Part shown: piece by piece, positions 52,098 to 60,386 of the stretch | Position numbering within the stretch: position 1 is the first letter of the stretch | Layout of the letters: the number at the start of each line of letters is the position of its first letter | Source: Victivallales bacterium | GTDB taxonomy: Bacteria > Verrucomicrobiota > Lentisphaeria > Oligosphaerales > Oligosphaeraceae | Reading direction: 5' to 3' | Assembly: GCA_017964325.1 (NCBI GenBank) | Contig: JAGCSE010000033.1 | Location: 1 to 60,386, forward strand | DNA length: 60,386 bases | Notes under the pieces: generated by a model | What the model was told of the DNA's origin: nothing | What the model saw: only the letters and a program-made list of their open reading frames with translations | Databases searched by the model: none | Made by a program: the position numbers and the translations under genes

Positions 52098-52469
52098 GAT
52101 TGGCGACGGACGGCCGCTCTCTTCGGAGGGAGGAAAGTCCGGACACCACAGGGCGGGAAGTCCGTTTGAAAAGACGGAGGGCGCGGACGATATTCCGCGT
52201 CTAGGAAAGTGCCACAGAAAACAAACCGCCGGCCGTTCGGTCGGTAAGGGTGAAATGGTGGGGCAAGAGCCCACCGCGCTGTCGGGCAACCGCAGTGGCA
52301 GGGTAAACCCCTTCCGGTGCAAGACCAAATAGGAAGCGAAGGTGCGGCCCGCACCATGCCGTCCGTTGGACGGATGAAGCTTCGGGTATCGGTCGCTTAG
52401 ACGAATGGTCGTACAGCCTGGCGGAAGCCAGGTGGACAGAATCCGGCTTATAGTCGCCAATCTTTTTTT
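52098..52469 (+). ncRNA. rnpB: RNase P RNA, bacterial type A
   Basis: The P1 helix pairs GATTGGCGAC (52098-52107) with GTCGCCAATC (52453-52462), and a T-run follows, so P1 also serves as terminator. Conserved blocks are in order: GGAGGAAAGTCCGGAC near the 5' end, AGGAAAGTGCCACAG, AGAGCCCACCGC, GGTAAACCCC and, near the 3' end, ACAGAATCCGGCTTATAG. The RNA is the catalytic part that cuts tRNA 5' leaders. It lies between accD and the RAM-domain gene; frames that cross it are not genes. Confidence 0.97.
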
Positions 52470-52493
52470 CATTATGCGAAAAGGGGGTCGAAC

Positions 52494-52763
52494 ATGGTCA
52501 CGGCATTTGTGCTCATCAGTGTTGAAGATCGGAAAGTGCATGAGACGGTGAAGGCTCTCATGCAGTGCGCAGGAGTCACGGAAATACACGTCGTGGCAGG
52601 AGATTACGACATGGTGGCGGTCGTCCGCGTCGCGGATAACATGGAGCTTGGCAGCTTGATTACCAACAAGATTGTCAACGCGCCCGGCGTGGAGCGCACG
52701 AAGACGCTTTTCGCATTGGAAAGCCATTCGAAATTTGATTTGCAAAGCATATTCATGGAATAG
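52494..52763 (+). CDS. Stand-alone RAM (Lrp/AsnC ligand-binding) domain protein
   Basis: 89 residues after AAGGGGG. The alpha/beta pattern VTAFVLISVEDRKVHETVKALMQCAGVTEIHVVAGDYDMVAVVRVADN and the end of the next strand match the RAM domain of Lrp/AsnC proteins, without their DNA-binding helix-turn-helix. Stand-alone RAM proteins form rings that bind amino acids or act as enzymes of unknown role. It ends four bases before era, so they are likely co-translated. The ligand is unknown. Confidence 0.88.
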   Translation: MVTAFVLISVEDRKVHETVKALMQCAGVTEIHVVAGDYDMVAVVRVADNMELGSLITNKIVNAPGVERTKTLFALESHSKFDLQSIFME

Positions 52764-52767
52764 CGTC

Positions 52768-53694
52768 ATGTTGGATTTACAGGAAATACTCTCGAAAAAA
52801 GACGACCATCGGATTGGCAAAACAGGCTATGTGGCTCTTTTAGGGCGACCGAACACGGGCAAGTCAACGCTGCTGAACACCGTGCTCCATCGGCATCTGG
52901 CCGCCGTTTCGCCAAAGCCGCAGACGACGCGCAAATATCTGCTTGGCATCTATACGGACGATAACTCGCAGATTCTGTTTTTGGACGCGCCGGGCATCCA
53001 TTCGGGCAAAATCGCAATTGACGAAGCGATGGACGCCTCCATCCGACGTGTCATGCACGATGCGGATGTCGTTGTCTGCATGGTGGATCCGACTCGCGAG
53101 CCAGGCGCGGAGGATGGACTTGCCGTCGCCGCCGCCGTGAAGTCGAAGAAACCTGTTATCATCGCCATCAATAAGAATGACGTGGCGAAAGAGGAACAGG
53201 TGGCGGCCTCTTTGGAGTTCTACCGCAAGAGTTTGCCCGATGCACCTGTCGTAAGGATTGTCGCATTGGACATCGACAAAGTCCAGTCGGTTCTGACGCT
53301 CATCAAAGAGCGTCTGCCCGAAGGGCCTTTTCTGTATTCCGATGATGAAATGACAGATGTTTATGAACGCGATGTAGCCGCCGAACTGATTCGTGAAACG
53401 CTTTTGGAGGAACTGAAGCAGGAGGTTCCGCACTGCGCCGCCGTGACGATTGATTCATGGAAGGAGGCGGGCAGCCGCATATCCATCGAGGCGACGTTGA
53501 ACGTGGAGCGCGAAGGCCATCGTGGCATCATTTTGGGGCAAGGCGGCTCCATGATCAAGCACATTCGCGAATGCTCTACCGCGAAGATTGCGGAATTTTG
53601 CGGAGCGCGTATCAACCTGCGGTTGTTTGTGAAAGTCGTCCCCGATTGGCGCAACCGCAAGCGCTTCCTAAAAGACATACGGTTGATGGATTGA
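52768..53694 (+). CDS. era: GTPase Era
   Basis: 308 residues from the ATG at 52768; a longer upstream frame would run through the RAM gene. G1 is GRPNTGKST (residues 26-34), the switch has PQTTR, G3 is DAPG, G4 is NKND. The C-terminal KH domain has EREGHRGIILGQGGSMIKHIRE. Era binds the 3' end of 16S rRNA and is essential for assembly of the small ribosomal subunit. It follows the RAM gene by four bases. No separate promoter is seen. Confidence 0.96.
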   Translation: MLDLQEILSKKDDHRIGKTGYVALLGRPNTGKSTLLNTVLHRHLAAVSPKPQTTRKYLLGIYTDDNSQILFLDAPGIHSGKIAIDEAMDASIRRVMHDADVVVCMVDPTREPGAEDGLAVAAAVKSKKPVIIAINKNDVAKEEQVAASLEFYRKSLPDAPVVRIVALDIDKVQSVLTLIKERLPEGPFLYSDDEMTDVYERDVAAELIRETLLEELKQEVPHCAAVTIDSWKEAGSRISIEATLNVEREGHRGIILGQGGSMIKHIRECSTAKIAEFCGARINLRLFVKVVPDWRNRKRFLKDIRLMD

Positions 53695-53727
53695 TTTTTT
53701 CGTCATTTAAACCGATATGTGAAATTC

Positions 53728-53754
53728 GCGCAATCGGTCGCACAGAGTGTGACC
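53728..53754. repeat. Twin-hairpin element, second copy (upstream half decayed)
   Basis: GCGCAATC followed by GGTCGCAC-AGA-GTGTGACC matches 4058-4084 at 24 of 27 positions. Two of the three changes fall in the stem and leave all eight pairs possible. The first hairpin's left arm is largely lost. It lies between the convergent ends of era and the large coiled-coil gene. Confidence 0.65.
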
Positions 53755-53762
53755 TTTCATTT

Positions 53763-56513
53763 CTATTTCAAGACGGCGTCCAGGCCGGGATCGTGCTGGG
53801 CGCCGTTTTTGATGGCAATCTGATACCATTTCTTGGCGTCATCAATGCGCGGTGGCTTGCTGCTGGCGAAGAGGATGGCGAGAGCGAGGGGGGCTTCAGA
53901 ATCGTCTTTCTTTAAATTATAGGCTTTTTCAAGCTGTAGTTCAGCGGCCTGCGTCCAGCCAAGAGTCGCAAGAGCCATACCGTAAGTGCGTGCGACATCG
54001 GCATTTTGAGGATTGAGAGCGATAGCGCGAGAGAGCATGGAAACAGCCCAGTCAGGCTCGGATTGGCGGATGAGCGAATAGCCGAGCGCGAAAAGCGTAT
54101 CGGGATCGTCGGGATCGAGGCGGAATGCGCGTTGGAGATATTTGATGGTATCCTGGTCGTTTCCAAGATTGGAGGCGATGATGCCGAGCCGTTGGAGGGC
54201 GATGCGGTTGTCAGGATCGAGCTCAAGGGCCTTTTGGTAGTTCCATTGGGCGGCTTCGACTTTTTCCTGCTTTTCGGCATCAATGGCTTGTCGGAGATAA
54301 CCCTTTAATACAGCGTCCTTTTCGCGTTCGCGGCGACGGCGTTCCTCGGCCATATCTGGACCATTGTCGGTTTTCTGCAAAGCGGTGGCGGGTTGCGCCT
54401 CCTGTGCGGAAGTCTCCTTTTCAGCAAGAGCCATTTCGAGGGCTCGGCGATGTTTCTGCTCCTGTTCGAGTCTTGCCGTCAACTGTTTGATGTGTTCGGC
54501 CCATTTCACCTTGTCGGCATCGCCGCCAGCGAGTGCGGAGAGATTGTCGGTCTGGGAGCGGGCGCGGTCATCGGCCTCACGAAGCTGTGCTTCCAAGACG
54601 GCGACTTTTGCCTGTAACGCATTGATAGCTAGATTTTTATCTTTCAAGTCGCGTGTTGTGTCCGCCAAGGAGGTTGAAATGCCTTTGGCGGCCTCCTCCT
54701 TTCCGCGGGCGGTCTTGGCGTCGATGTTGCTGGCATCCAGTTTAGCCTGTGCGTCCTTTGCGGCGGTTTCGGCGACAACTTGCGCATTTTTCGCGGCGGT
54801 GAGATCGCGTTCGCATTCATCCAACTGTTCCTGCGTTTCAAGGAAACGGTCTTCCAATGCACGGTTGCGACCGCGCATTTCCGCTTCATTGGCAAGAGAC
54901 TGTTTGGCAAGTTCCAAGCTCTTTTCGTATAGAGCCTTCCATGCGGCTTGGTCTTTGGAGTCCTGTGCAGGTTTCTGCTTGTCCAATTCTTCAGCGGCCT
55001 TCTTCAGGCTGTCATTGCGTTCTTCGGCTTCCTTGTCCCTTTCCGCACGGAGGCGTGCGAGTTCGTCCTCAGTCCGTTTAAGGTCCTGTCGTGCATCAGC
55101 GAGTTGCTGTTCAAGACGCATGATGTTCGCATGACTTTTGCGGACAAGCGGATCGGCATCCTTCAACTGCGTGGTCAGCGAACTGACATCCGCCGCAAGT
55201 TTGGCAATTTGCGCTTCCTGAAGCTTGACCCTGCGGGCTATCCCCGCAGAACTTTCCGCATCACCTTCTGTAAGCTTCGTGATGTTCTCTTCTTGTTTGC
55301 GGGTCAATTCGATTTGTGCGTCCAGACGTTGCTGAAGCTGCGCATTGGCTTCCTGCGTTTCCTGCAATTTCCTGCGCGTCTCATCTAGCTGACGAATTAT
55401 ATCCTCTTCTTTTTTCTTTGCATCCTTCCATCCTTGCGTATCGGAAGTAATTTGATCAGCGAGTTTTATGCGTTGTTCTTCGGAGGACTGCAACTGGCGT
55501 TTCAGCTTGTCGAAATCCGCTCTCAACGTGAGCAGCTCTTCATCCAGCGCGATGTTCTTTGTGCGCGCCGCCTGAAGTTCTTCAGTAAGTCTCCGTGTTT
55601 CCTCCTGCGCCTCCTTGCCTTTTGACTTTTCGAGGGCGGCTTCGCGTTTACGAAGTGTCTTTTCCATTTCGTCGTAGTTTTTCTGGAGTGCCTTAATGCG
55701 ACCTTGGAGTGTGACGATTTCCGTATGATGGTTGAGTTCGAGTTCTTGTAATTTCTTGAGAGTGCTGTCCGCTTCGGTCTTTTCTTTCTGCATCTTTTCG
55801 ACGGTTTTTTCAGTGGCTTCAAGTTGCCTGCGCACGGCCTTCAATTCATCATTGGCTTTTGCCAAATCGCTTTGTGATTGTCGGAGAAGATCTTCCGTCT
55901 TTTTTAGTTTCTGTGCGGTTTTGGCTGAATCCTTTTCTTCAGAAGATGCGCCTTTTTTCAAGGCTTCGATTTCCTTTGTGGCTTCACGGAGGCGCAATTG
56001 CAAAAGATTGTTGGCTTCTTCGAGCTTCTGGCGGTTTTTGGAGGCGGTCACAAGCGTGGTTTCCGCACCGGCGGATTTGGCGGCTTCTGCACGTGCGCGG
56101 GCCAGTGAATCCGTGAGGACTTCAACCCGTGATTCCAAAAAACGCCGTTCTTCCGAAAGCTGCGCAATCGTGTTCGCGTATTCTTTGTTCAATTTCACAA
56201 GTTCGCTTTGTGAAAGGGTTTCTGGCTTTTGTTCGGGTATATTCGACAACTGCTCCAAGACTTGACGGCAGTAACTGATTCGATAGTTCAGAAGGGTTGG
56301 ATTCCATTGCGGATACCGCCGCTGGACGGACTCGAAAATCGCAAGCGCTGAACGGTAGAGCTGAATGGCCTCCTGGTTGCGTTTAGCCTTGGCTGCCTTG
56401 TCGGCCGCCTCCATTTTGGTGTAGCCTTTCATCCACTCGTTTCGGACATTGTCAAAATCCGCCAGGCAGGTTATGGAAAACACAAGCGCGAAAAATACAA
56501 AAATTTTTTTCAT
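53763..56513 (-). CDS. Secreted coiled-coil protein with C-terminal TPRs (paralogue A)
   Basis: 916 residues. Signal peptide about residues 1-18 (ending TCLADF). A short N-terminal helical domain contains AIQLYRSALAIFESVQRRYPQWN then YRISYCRQVLEQL. Residues about 110-720 are a long Gln/Glu/Lys/Ala-rich coiled coil. A TPR block follows at about 750-900 (AQWNYQKALELDP, DTIKYLQRAFRLDPDDPDTLFALGYSLI). The C-terminus AKKWYQIAIKNGAQHDPGLDAVLK is shared with the next gene. The architecture suggests an extracytoplasmic scaffold; no enzyme motif is seen. The two genes are 15 bases apart on the same strand. Confidence 0.85.
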   Translation of the reverse strand: MKKIFVFFALVFSITCLADFDNVRNEWMKGYTKMEAADKAAKAKRNQEAIQLYRSALAIFESVQRRYPQWNPTLLNYRISYCRQVLEQLSNIPEQKPETLSQSELVKLNKEYANTIAQLSEERRFLESRVEVLTDSLARARAEAAKSAGAETTLVTASKNRQKLEEANNLLQLRLREATKEIEALKKGASSEEKDSAKTAQKLKKTEDLLRQSQSDLAKANDELKAVRRQLEATEKTVEKMQKEKTEADSTLKKLQELELNHHTEIVTLQGRIKALQKNYDEMEKTLRKREAALEKSKGKEAQEETRRLTEELQAARTKNIALDEELLTLRADFDKLKRQLQSSEEQRIKLADQITSDTQGWKDAKKKEEDIIRQLDETRRKLQETQEANAQLQQRLDAQIELTRKQEENITKLTEGDAESSAGIARRVKLQEAQIAKLAADVSSLTTQLKDADPLVRKSHANIMRLEQQLADARQDLKRTEDELARLRAERDKEAEERNDSLKKAAEELDKQKPAQDSKDQAAWKALYEKSLELAKQSLANEAEMRGRNRALEDRFLETQEQLDECERDLTAAKNAQVVAETAAKDAQAKLDASNIDAKTARGKEEAAKGISTSLADTTRDLKDKNLAINALQAKVAVLEAQLREADDRARSQTDNLSALAGGDADKVKWAEHIKQLTARLEQEQKHRRALEMALAEKETSAQEAQPATALQKTDNGPDMAEERRRREREKDAVLKGYLRQAIDAEKQEKVEAAQWNYQKALELDPDNRIALQRLGIIASNLGNDQDTIKYLQRAFRLDPDDPDTLFALGYSLIRQSEPDWAVSMLSRAIALNPQNADVARTYGMALATLGWTQAAELQLEKAYNLKKDDSEAPLALAILFASSKPPRIDDAKKWYQIAIKNGAQHDPGLDAVLK

Positions 56514-56528
56514 GGGAGTGTCCTTCGG

Positions 56529-57902
56529 TTATTTGACGACGGCTTCAAAGGCTTCGTCTCGCGGATGGCCCGCTGCGACGGCTCGTTCGTAGAACTCCTT
56601 TGCTTCCTTTAGGTTAGCGGGCTTGGAAGTCGCGCACACGATGGCAAGAGCCATAAGCGCGTCCGCGTGCTTTGGTTCAAGCTCGACAGCTTTACGAAAA
56701 TACGTGCCCGCGAGTGCCGTCTGCGCATTGGAAAGGAAGACGGCTCCCAATGAGAACTGCCCCTCCGCGTTCTTCGGGTCGGCGGCGACGGCCCAAGAAG
56801 TCAAGGCGAGTGCACGCTGCCAATTGTTCTGGTCCAGGCTGACGCGGCCGAGCAGGATCATGGGGTCCACATTGCGGGCGGTTGTGTAGAAATATCTGTC
56901 CATAAGCATATTGGAAGTGTCGAACTCTTCGATGTTCCAATACCAGTATGCGGCACGGAGGGCGGGCTCCTGTGAATCTGGGAATTTGTTGGAGACCGTG
57001 TGCCAATATCGAGCGGCTGTAGCTGCATCATCCTTGTTTTCAAGGTCTAATGCCATTCTCTCCAACTTTTCCACTTCCGCTTGGTTCTTAAGCTGGATGC
57101 CCGCCTTCTCCTGAAGGAAGGCGACGGTTTTCCGCAGGTCGGCAACCAGTACCTTCAACAGTTCGTTTTCGGCGGCGACAGGCGATTCGGCCTTGCCCGC
57201 CAACGACCATTGATCGGCTTCCGCTAGCTGTTTTCTAAGGTCGCCGATCTGTTTGTCAGCCGCTTCGAGATTTTGTGTCAACGTCTTGATTTTCTTTTCG
57301 TTATCCTCTTTGGCGATAGCGAGGTCCGCGATTTCTTGGCGGAGGACGTCGATTTGTTCGTCCGTCTTAATGCGGGATACTTTGATTTGTTCAATTTTGA
57401 GTTTCGTCTCCAATTCGGAAACTTGCCGACGGAGGGCAACAATCTGCCGTTCGGCAGGATTTGAATCAGTGGTTTCGGTCGTCTTCTTTCCCTGGCGGAC
57501 GTCTTCGAGCTCGGCAGCGAGGGTGGCGTTGCGGTTGATTTCAGCCTGAAGACGGCTGCGCAGTTCATCCGCCGAGAGATTGAAAAGGTCGGGCGAGGCG
57601 GCGGTTTCCAATTCCCGCAGGCGGAGACGGCAGGAGGAGATGCGGAATGCGACCATGGACGTGTTCCAGTCAGGATATTTTTCATGAACGTCCATGAAGA
57701 TTTTCAAGGTGTCGTTGTAGGCGGCGATGGCATTGGAGATTTTGCCTTGATTGGCCAGTTGTTCAGCCCTGGACAGTTTCAAAAAGGCGTCCAGCCAGAG
57801 CTGTCGCGCGGCGGCGTCCGCCTCCGCGCCGTTGGCCGCGAAGACGGTGAAAAACACAAAAAACAGAAAAATCGTGAGAATATTAAAAAACTTGATGCGC
57901 AT
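56529..57902 (-). CDS. Secreted coiled-coil protein with C-terminal TPRs (paralogue B, shorter)
   Basis: 457 residues and a shorter relative of the gene after it. Signal peptide about residues 1-25 (ending AANGAEA). The N-terminal domain repeats the pattern AIAAYNDTLKIFMDVHEKYPDWN followed by FRISSCRLRLRELE. A coiled coil covers about 105-265, and TPR-like helices cover 280-450. The end AKEFYERAVAAGHPRDEAFEAVVK mirrors that of paralogue A. The difference in length lies almost entirely in the coil. A promoter-like TATAAT lies about 40 bases upstream. Function is unknown. Confidence 0.85.
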   Translation of the reverse strand: MRIKFFNILTIFLFFVFFTVFAANGAEADAAARQLWLDAFLKLSRAEQLANQGKISNAIAAYNDTLKIFMDVHEKYPDWNTSMVAFRISSCRLRLRELETAASPDLFNLSADELRSRLQAEINRNATLAAELEDVRQGKKTTETTDSNPAERQIVALRRQVSELETKLKIEQIKVSRIKTDEQIDVLRQEIADLAIAKEDNEKKIKTLTQNLEAADKQIGDLRKQLAEADQWSLAGKAESPVAAENELLKVLVADLRKTVAFLQEKAGIQLKNQAEVEKLERMALDLENKDDAATAARYWHTVSNKFPDSQEPALRAAYWYWNIEEFDTSNMLMDRYFYTTARNVDPMILLGRVSLDQNNWQRALALTSWAVAADPKNAEGQFSLGAVFLSNAQTALAGTYFRKAVELEPKHADALMALAIVCATSKPANLKEAKEFYERAVAAGHPRDEAFEAVVK

Positions 57903-58075
57903 AATTATATTTTGTTTATAGCAATACGGAGATTACGGATTATATTGTCAATTTGCGAAAGAATGTCGGACAATTGTTCATCAGATTTGTCGGATAACAC
58001 CAAACCATAACGTAACATCAAAAAAATAAATAACAACAAAAACGCGTCAACTGACAGGGCGCATGGTAGGGACAC
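57903..58075. promoter_or_regulatory. Divergent intergenic region between the coiled-coil pair and pyrE
   Basis: Read leftward, TATAAT at 57939-57944 is a good -10 box 37 bases before the coiled-coil gene, but only a poor CCGACA-like -35 is found at 19 bases. Nothing comparable is clear for pyrE on the other strand. A leftward frame at 57905-58018 could encode 37 residues but has no ribosome site. Confidence 0.35.
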
Positions 58076-58645
58076 ATGGAAAAAAGTGAAATCATTAAAG
58101 ATTTTGAAGATACGGGGGCGTTGCTCCACGGTCATTTTCTGCTTCGCAGCGGATTGCACAGCGACAGCTATTTTCAAGCGGCGCTGCTCTTGCAGCACAC
58201 GCTGATTGCGGCGAAATTGTGCGCGGCGTTGGCGGAATCCTTCAAAGATATGTCGATTGAGACGGTCATCAGCCCCGCAATCGGCGGCATCATCGTCGGG
58301 CAGGAAATCGGTCGTGCATTGGGCGTGAAGGCCGTTTTTGCGGAAAAGGATGACGATTCCAATCTAGTGCTGCGGCGCGGCTTCTCGTTCCATGAAGGCG
58401 AAAGAGTGCTGGTTGCGGAGGATGTCGTGACGAAAGGCGGCCGCGTCCAGCAGACGATTGATTTGGTGCGGGCGCACGGCGGCAATCCCATCGGTGTGGC
58501 GGTTCTCGTTGACCGCTCTGCGGGCGATGTCGATTTCGGCATCCCGATGGTCTCGTTGTTAAAGTTGCAACTGCCGACATACGAAGCAACTGAATGCCCT
58601 CTCTGCAAGCAGGGCGTGCCAATCTACAAGCCTGGCTCGAAATGA
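58076..58645 (+). CDS. pyrE: Orotate phosphoribosyltransferase
   Basis: 189 residues. The order of strands and the PRPP loop RVLVAEDVVTKGGRV match type I phosphoribosyltransferases. GHFLLRSGLHSDSYFQAALLLQ at the N-terminus and the SPAIGGIIVGQEIGRALG block are typical of PyrE, and LPTYEATECPLCKQGVPIYKPGS is the usual C-terminus of the PVC/Deltaproteobacterial form. It makes orotidine 5'-phosphate in pyrimidine synthesis. The gene stands alone between the divergent coiled-coil pair and secA. GTAGGGACAC precedes the ATG as a fair ribosome site. Confidence 0.95.
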   Translation: MEKSEIIKDFEDTGALLHGHFLLRSGLHSDSYFQAALLLQHTLIAAKLCAALAESFKDMSIETVISPAIGGIIVGQEIGRALGVKAVFAEKDDDSNLVLRRGFSFHEGERVLVAEDVVTKGGRVQQTIDLVRAHGGNPIGVAVLVDRSAGDVDFGIPMVSLLKLQLPTYEATECPLCKQGVPIYKPGSK

Positions 58646-58735
58646 GTCGCCTCCATGACGATGACTTATATGCGCAACTTTTTCACTGCGTACATAACGC
58701 GATGAAATGACGGAACTTAAGGAATAATACTGACA

Positions 58736-60386
58736 ATGCTAGCTTGGTTAACGAAGAAAATATTTGGCAGCCGCAACGCACGTGTCCTCAAGAAGATACA
58801 GCCGTTGGTGACACGCATCAACCAACTGTATGAGGAATACCATTCCCTGACGGACGAACAGTTGATGGCCAAGACGCCCGAGTTCAAGGAACGCCTGAAG
58901 AACGGCGAGACGACGGACGACATCCTCTGCGAGGCGTACGCCGTTGTGAAAGACGCCTGCCGCCGTCTGGTCGGCACGCAGGTTGAGGTTACAGGTCATA
59001 TCCTGACGTGGGACATGATTCCGTTTGACGTGCAGCTCATCGGCGCCATCGCCCTGCACCAGAACAACATTGCCGAAATGGCAACAGGTGAAGGCAAGAC
59101 GCTCGTCGCCGTCATGCCGTTGTATCTGAACGCCTTGACGGGTCGCAATGTGCAGTTGGTCACCGTCAACGACTATTTGGCACGACGCGACTCGGAATGG
59201 ATGGGTCATGTGCTCAAATGGCTCGGCATCACGGTTGGCTGCATTCAGAACAGCATGAATTCGGACCAACGCCGCGTACAGTACAACTGCGACGTCACAT
59301 ACGGCACGAACAGCGAATTTGGCTTCGATTACCTCCGCGATATGGGCATGGCGACCCGCAAGGAGGATCTTGTCCAACGCGACTACTATTTCGCAATCGT
59401 CGATGAAATCGACAGCATCTTGATTGACGAGGCCCGTACGCCGTTGATCATCGCAGGCCCTGCGAAAGAATCAACGCACATGTACGACAAACTGAAGCCA
59501 TCTGTCGCCGAACTCTACCGCCGCCAGATGAAATTGATGAGCGACTGGGTCCAGCAGGCGAAGGATATTCTGGACAAGCCCGACCATACGGAAGAAGAGG
59601 AAGACGACGCGTATATGCTGTTGGCGAAAGTCCAGCTCGGTATGCCGAAGCATAAGCAACTCATGCGCCTCATGGAAGACGCATCTATCCGCAAGGCATT
59701 GGACAAGAAAGACTTGGAAATTCACAGCGACAACAACCGCGGCCTTCTCCAAAAGGTGAAGGACACGATGTATTTCGCCATTGATGAAAAGAGCCATGAG
59801 GCGGACTTGTCTGCCATGGGCCGCGAATTCCTGCGCCCTGGTGACAAAGATGCCTTCGTCATTCCGGACCTTCCGTCGATTTTCTCGGAAATCGATGCGG
59901 ATGATGAACTTGACGAAGATGCGAAGATTGAAAAGCGCCGCAAGGCGCAGGAAGCATTCGACGAGAAGTCGGAAATCATTCAAAACATCTCGCAGCTGCT
60001 GCGAGCCTACTGTTTGTTCGAAATCGACGTGCATTACGTCGTGCAAGACAACAAAGTCATCATCGTTGATGAATTCACAGGCCGTCCGCAGCCTGGCCGC
60101 CGCTTCTCCGAAGGCTTGCATCAGGCGTTGGAAGCGAAGGAAGGCGTTCAGATTGAACGTGAAACGCAAACGCTGGCATCCATTACCATCCAAAACTATT
60201 TCCGTATGTACGAGAAATTGGCGGGCATGACGGGTACGGCTGAGACGGAGGCGAACGAATTCAAGAGCATCTACAATCTGGATGTTGTCGTCGTGCCGAC
60301 GAACCGTCCGTGTATGCGCAAGGACTACAACGACCGCGTCTATAAAACACAGCGCGAGAAGTACAAGGCGATTCTTGAGGAGATCA
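58736..60386 (+). CDS. secA: Preprotein translocase ATPase SecA, 5' part
   Basis: About 550 residues are present and the frame is still open at the window edge, so the gene is cut there. The start MLAWLTKKIFGSRNARVLKK follows AAGGA by 12 bases. Walker A is ATGEGKTLVAVMPLYL, then VTVNDYLARRD, TYGTNSEFGFDYLRD and the DEAD-type VDEIDSILIDEARTPLI. The preprotein cross-linking region and GMTGTAETEANEF with VVVPTNRP (second nucleotide-binding fold) follow. An acidic insert of about 90 residues (after AGPAKES) holds EEEEDDAY and SEIDADDELDEDAK. Such inserts occur in SecA of other PVC bacteria. SecA drives protein export through SecYEG. Confidence 0.97.
   Translation, partial: MLAWLTKKIFGSRNARVLKKIQPLVTRINQLYEEYHSLTDEQLMAKTPEFKERLKNGETTDDILCEAYAVVKDACRRLVGTQVEVTGHILTWDMIPFDVQLIGAIALHQNNIAEMATGEGKTLVAVMPLYLNALTGRNVQLVTVNDYLARRDSEWMGHVLKWLGITVGCIQNSMNSDQRRVQYNCDVTYGTNSEFGFDYLRDMGMATRKEDLVQRDYYFAIVDEIDSILIDEARTPLIIAGPAKESTHMYDKLKPSVAELYRRQMKLMSDWVQQAKDILDKPDHTEEEEDDAYMLLAKVQLGMPKHKQLMRLMEDASIRKALDKKDLEIHSDNNRGLLQKVKDTMYFAIDEKSHEADLSAMGREFLRPGDKDAFVIPDLPSIFSEIDADDELDEDAKIEKRRKAQEAFDEKSEIIQNISQLLRAYCLFEIDVHYVVQDNKVIIVDEFTGRPQPGRRFSEGLHQALEAKEGVQIERETQTLASITIQNYFRMYEKLAGMTGTAETEANEFKSIYNLDVVVVPTNRPCMRKDYNDRVYKTQREKYKAILEEI

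Noticed and set aside
52083..52820. Leftward and rightward open frames over 52083-52490
   Set aside because: The stretch is the RNase P RNA gene, with all conserved blocks and a paired P1.
57905..58018. 37-residue leader peptide upstream of the coiled-coil genes
   Set aside because: The frame ends two bases before the downstream start and looks amphipathic, but has no ribosome site and overlaps the likely promoter.

Overview
The window reads as a chromosomal segment of a PVC-group anaerobe, most likely a member of Lentisphaerota (Victivallales-like). That is an inference. It rests on two tandem pseudopilins with the [20 protein letters not shown] start and a C-terminal H-x9-DG motif, several secreted or intracellular sialidase and glycosidase-like proteins, a multi-pass membrane-protein pair of the kind seen in PVC genomes, and a tiny basic protein of PVC type. 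No rRNA, tRNA, CRISPR array or classical DNA-binding regulator was seen.

Layout. 1-1.6 kb: an IS200/RAYT-type single-strand transposase flanked by two mirror-image arrays of palindromic repeats. 1.6-4.0 kb: an A/T-rich spacer with a possible decayed gene, then two tandem pseudopilins. 4.0-9.7 kb: an RRM protein, a C26-type amidotransferase, and a co-directional set of metallo-hydrolase, methyltransferase and a large unrecognised glycosidase-like protein. 9.9-13.8 kb: two AAA-ATPase/PD-(D/E)XK proteins and a small lipoprotein. 14.0-26.7 kb: one long leftward operon of ABC ATPase, PqqD-like protein, giant FtsX permease with a degenerate M28-peptidase-like ectodomain, two large multi-pass proteins, a short FtsX permease and a second ABC ATPase. 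26.8-31.2 kb: a low-molecular-weight phosphatase, a ten-Asp-box secreted hydrolase that runs into a remnant of a second phosphatase gene, and an A/T-rich two-gene ATPase plus nuclease-like module. 31.2-36.2 kb: enolase-superfamily racemase, aminotransferase and a secreted glycosidase-like protein. 36.4-39.5 kb: pyruvate phosphate dikinase and a 33-residue basic protein behind a strong promoter. 39.7-42.8 kb: three overlapping glycosyltransferases for a surface glycan. 42.9-47.5 kb: a leftward catabolic operon of sialidase, FAD oxidoreductase, SGNH esterase and metallophosphoesterase. 47.6-60.4 kb: housekeeping genes, namely a TPR/coil envelope protein, an LptE-like lipoprotein, ispF, comF, accD, rnpB, a RAM-domain protein, era, two paralogous secreted coiled-coil/TPR proteins, pyrE and the 5' part of secA.

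The observations I consider most worth following are the seven-gene ABC/PqqD/multi-pass operon, the ATPase-nuclease pair, the RAYT with inverted three-palindrome arrays, the phosphatase remnant at the end of the Asp-box gene, and a twin-hairpin element that recurs at convergent gene ends. Family assignments come from motifs read by eye and were not checked against any database.
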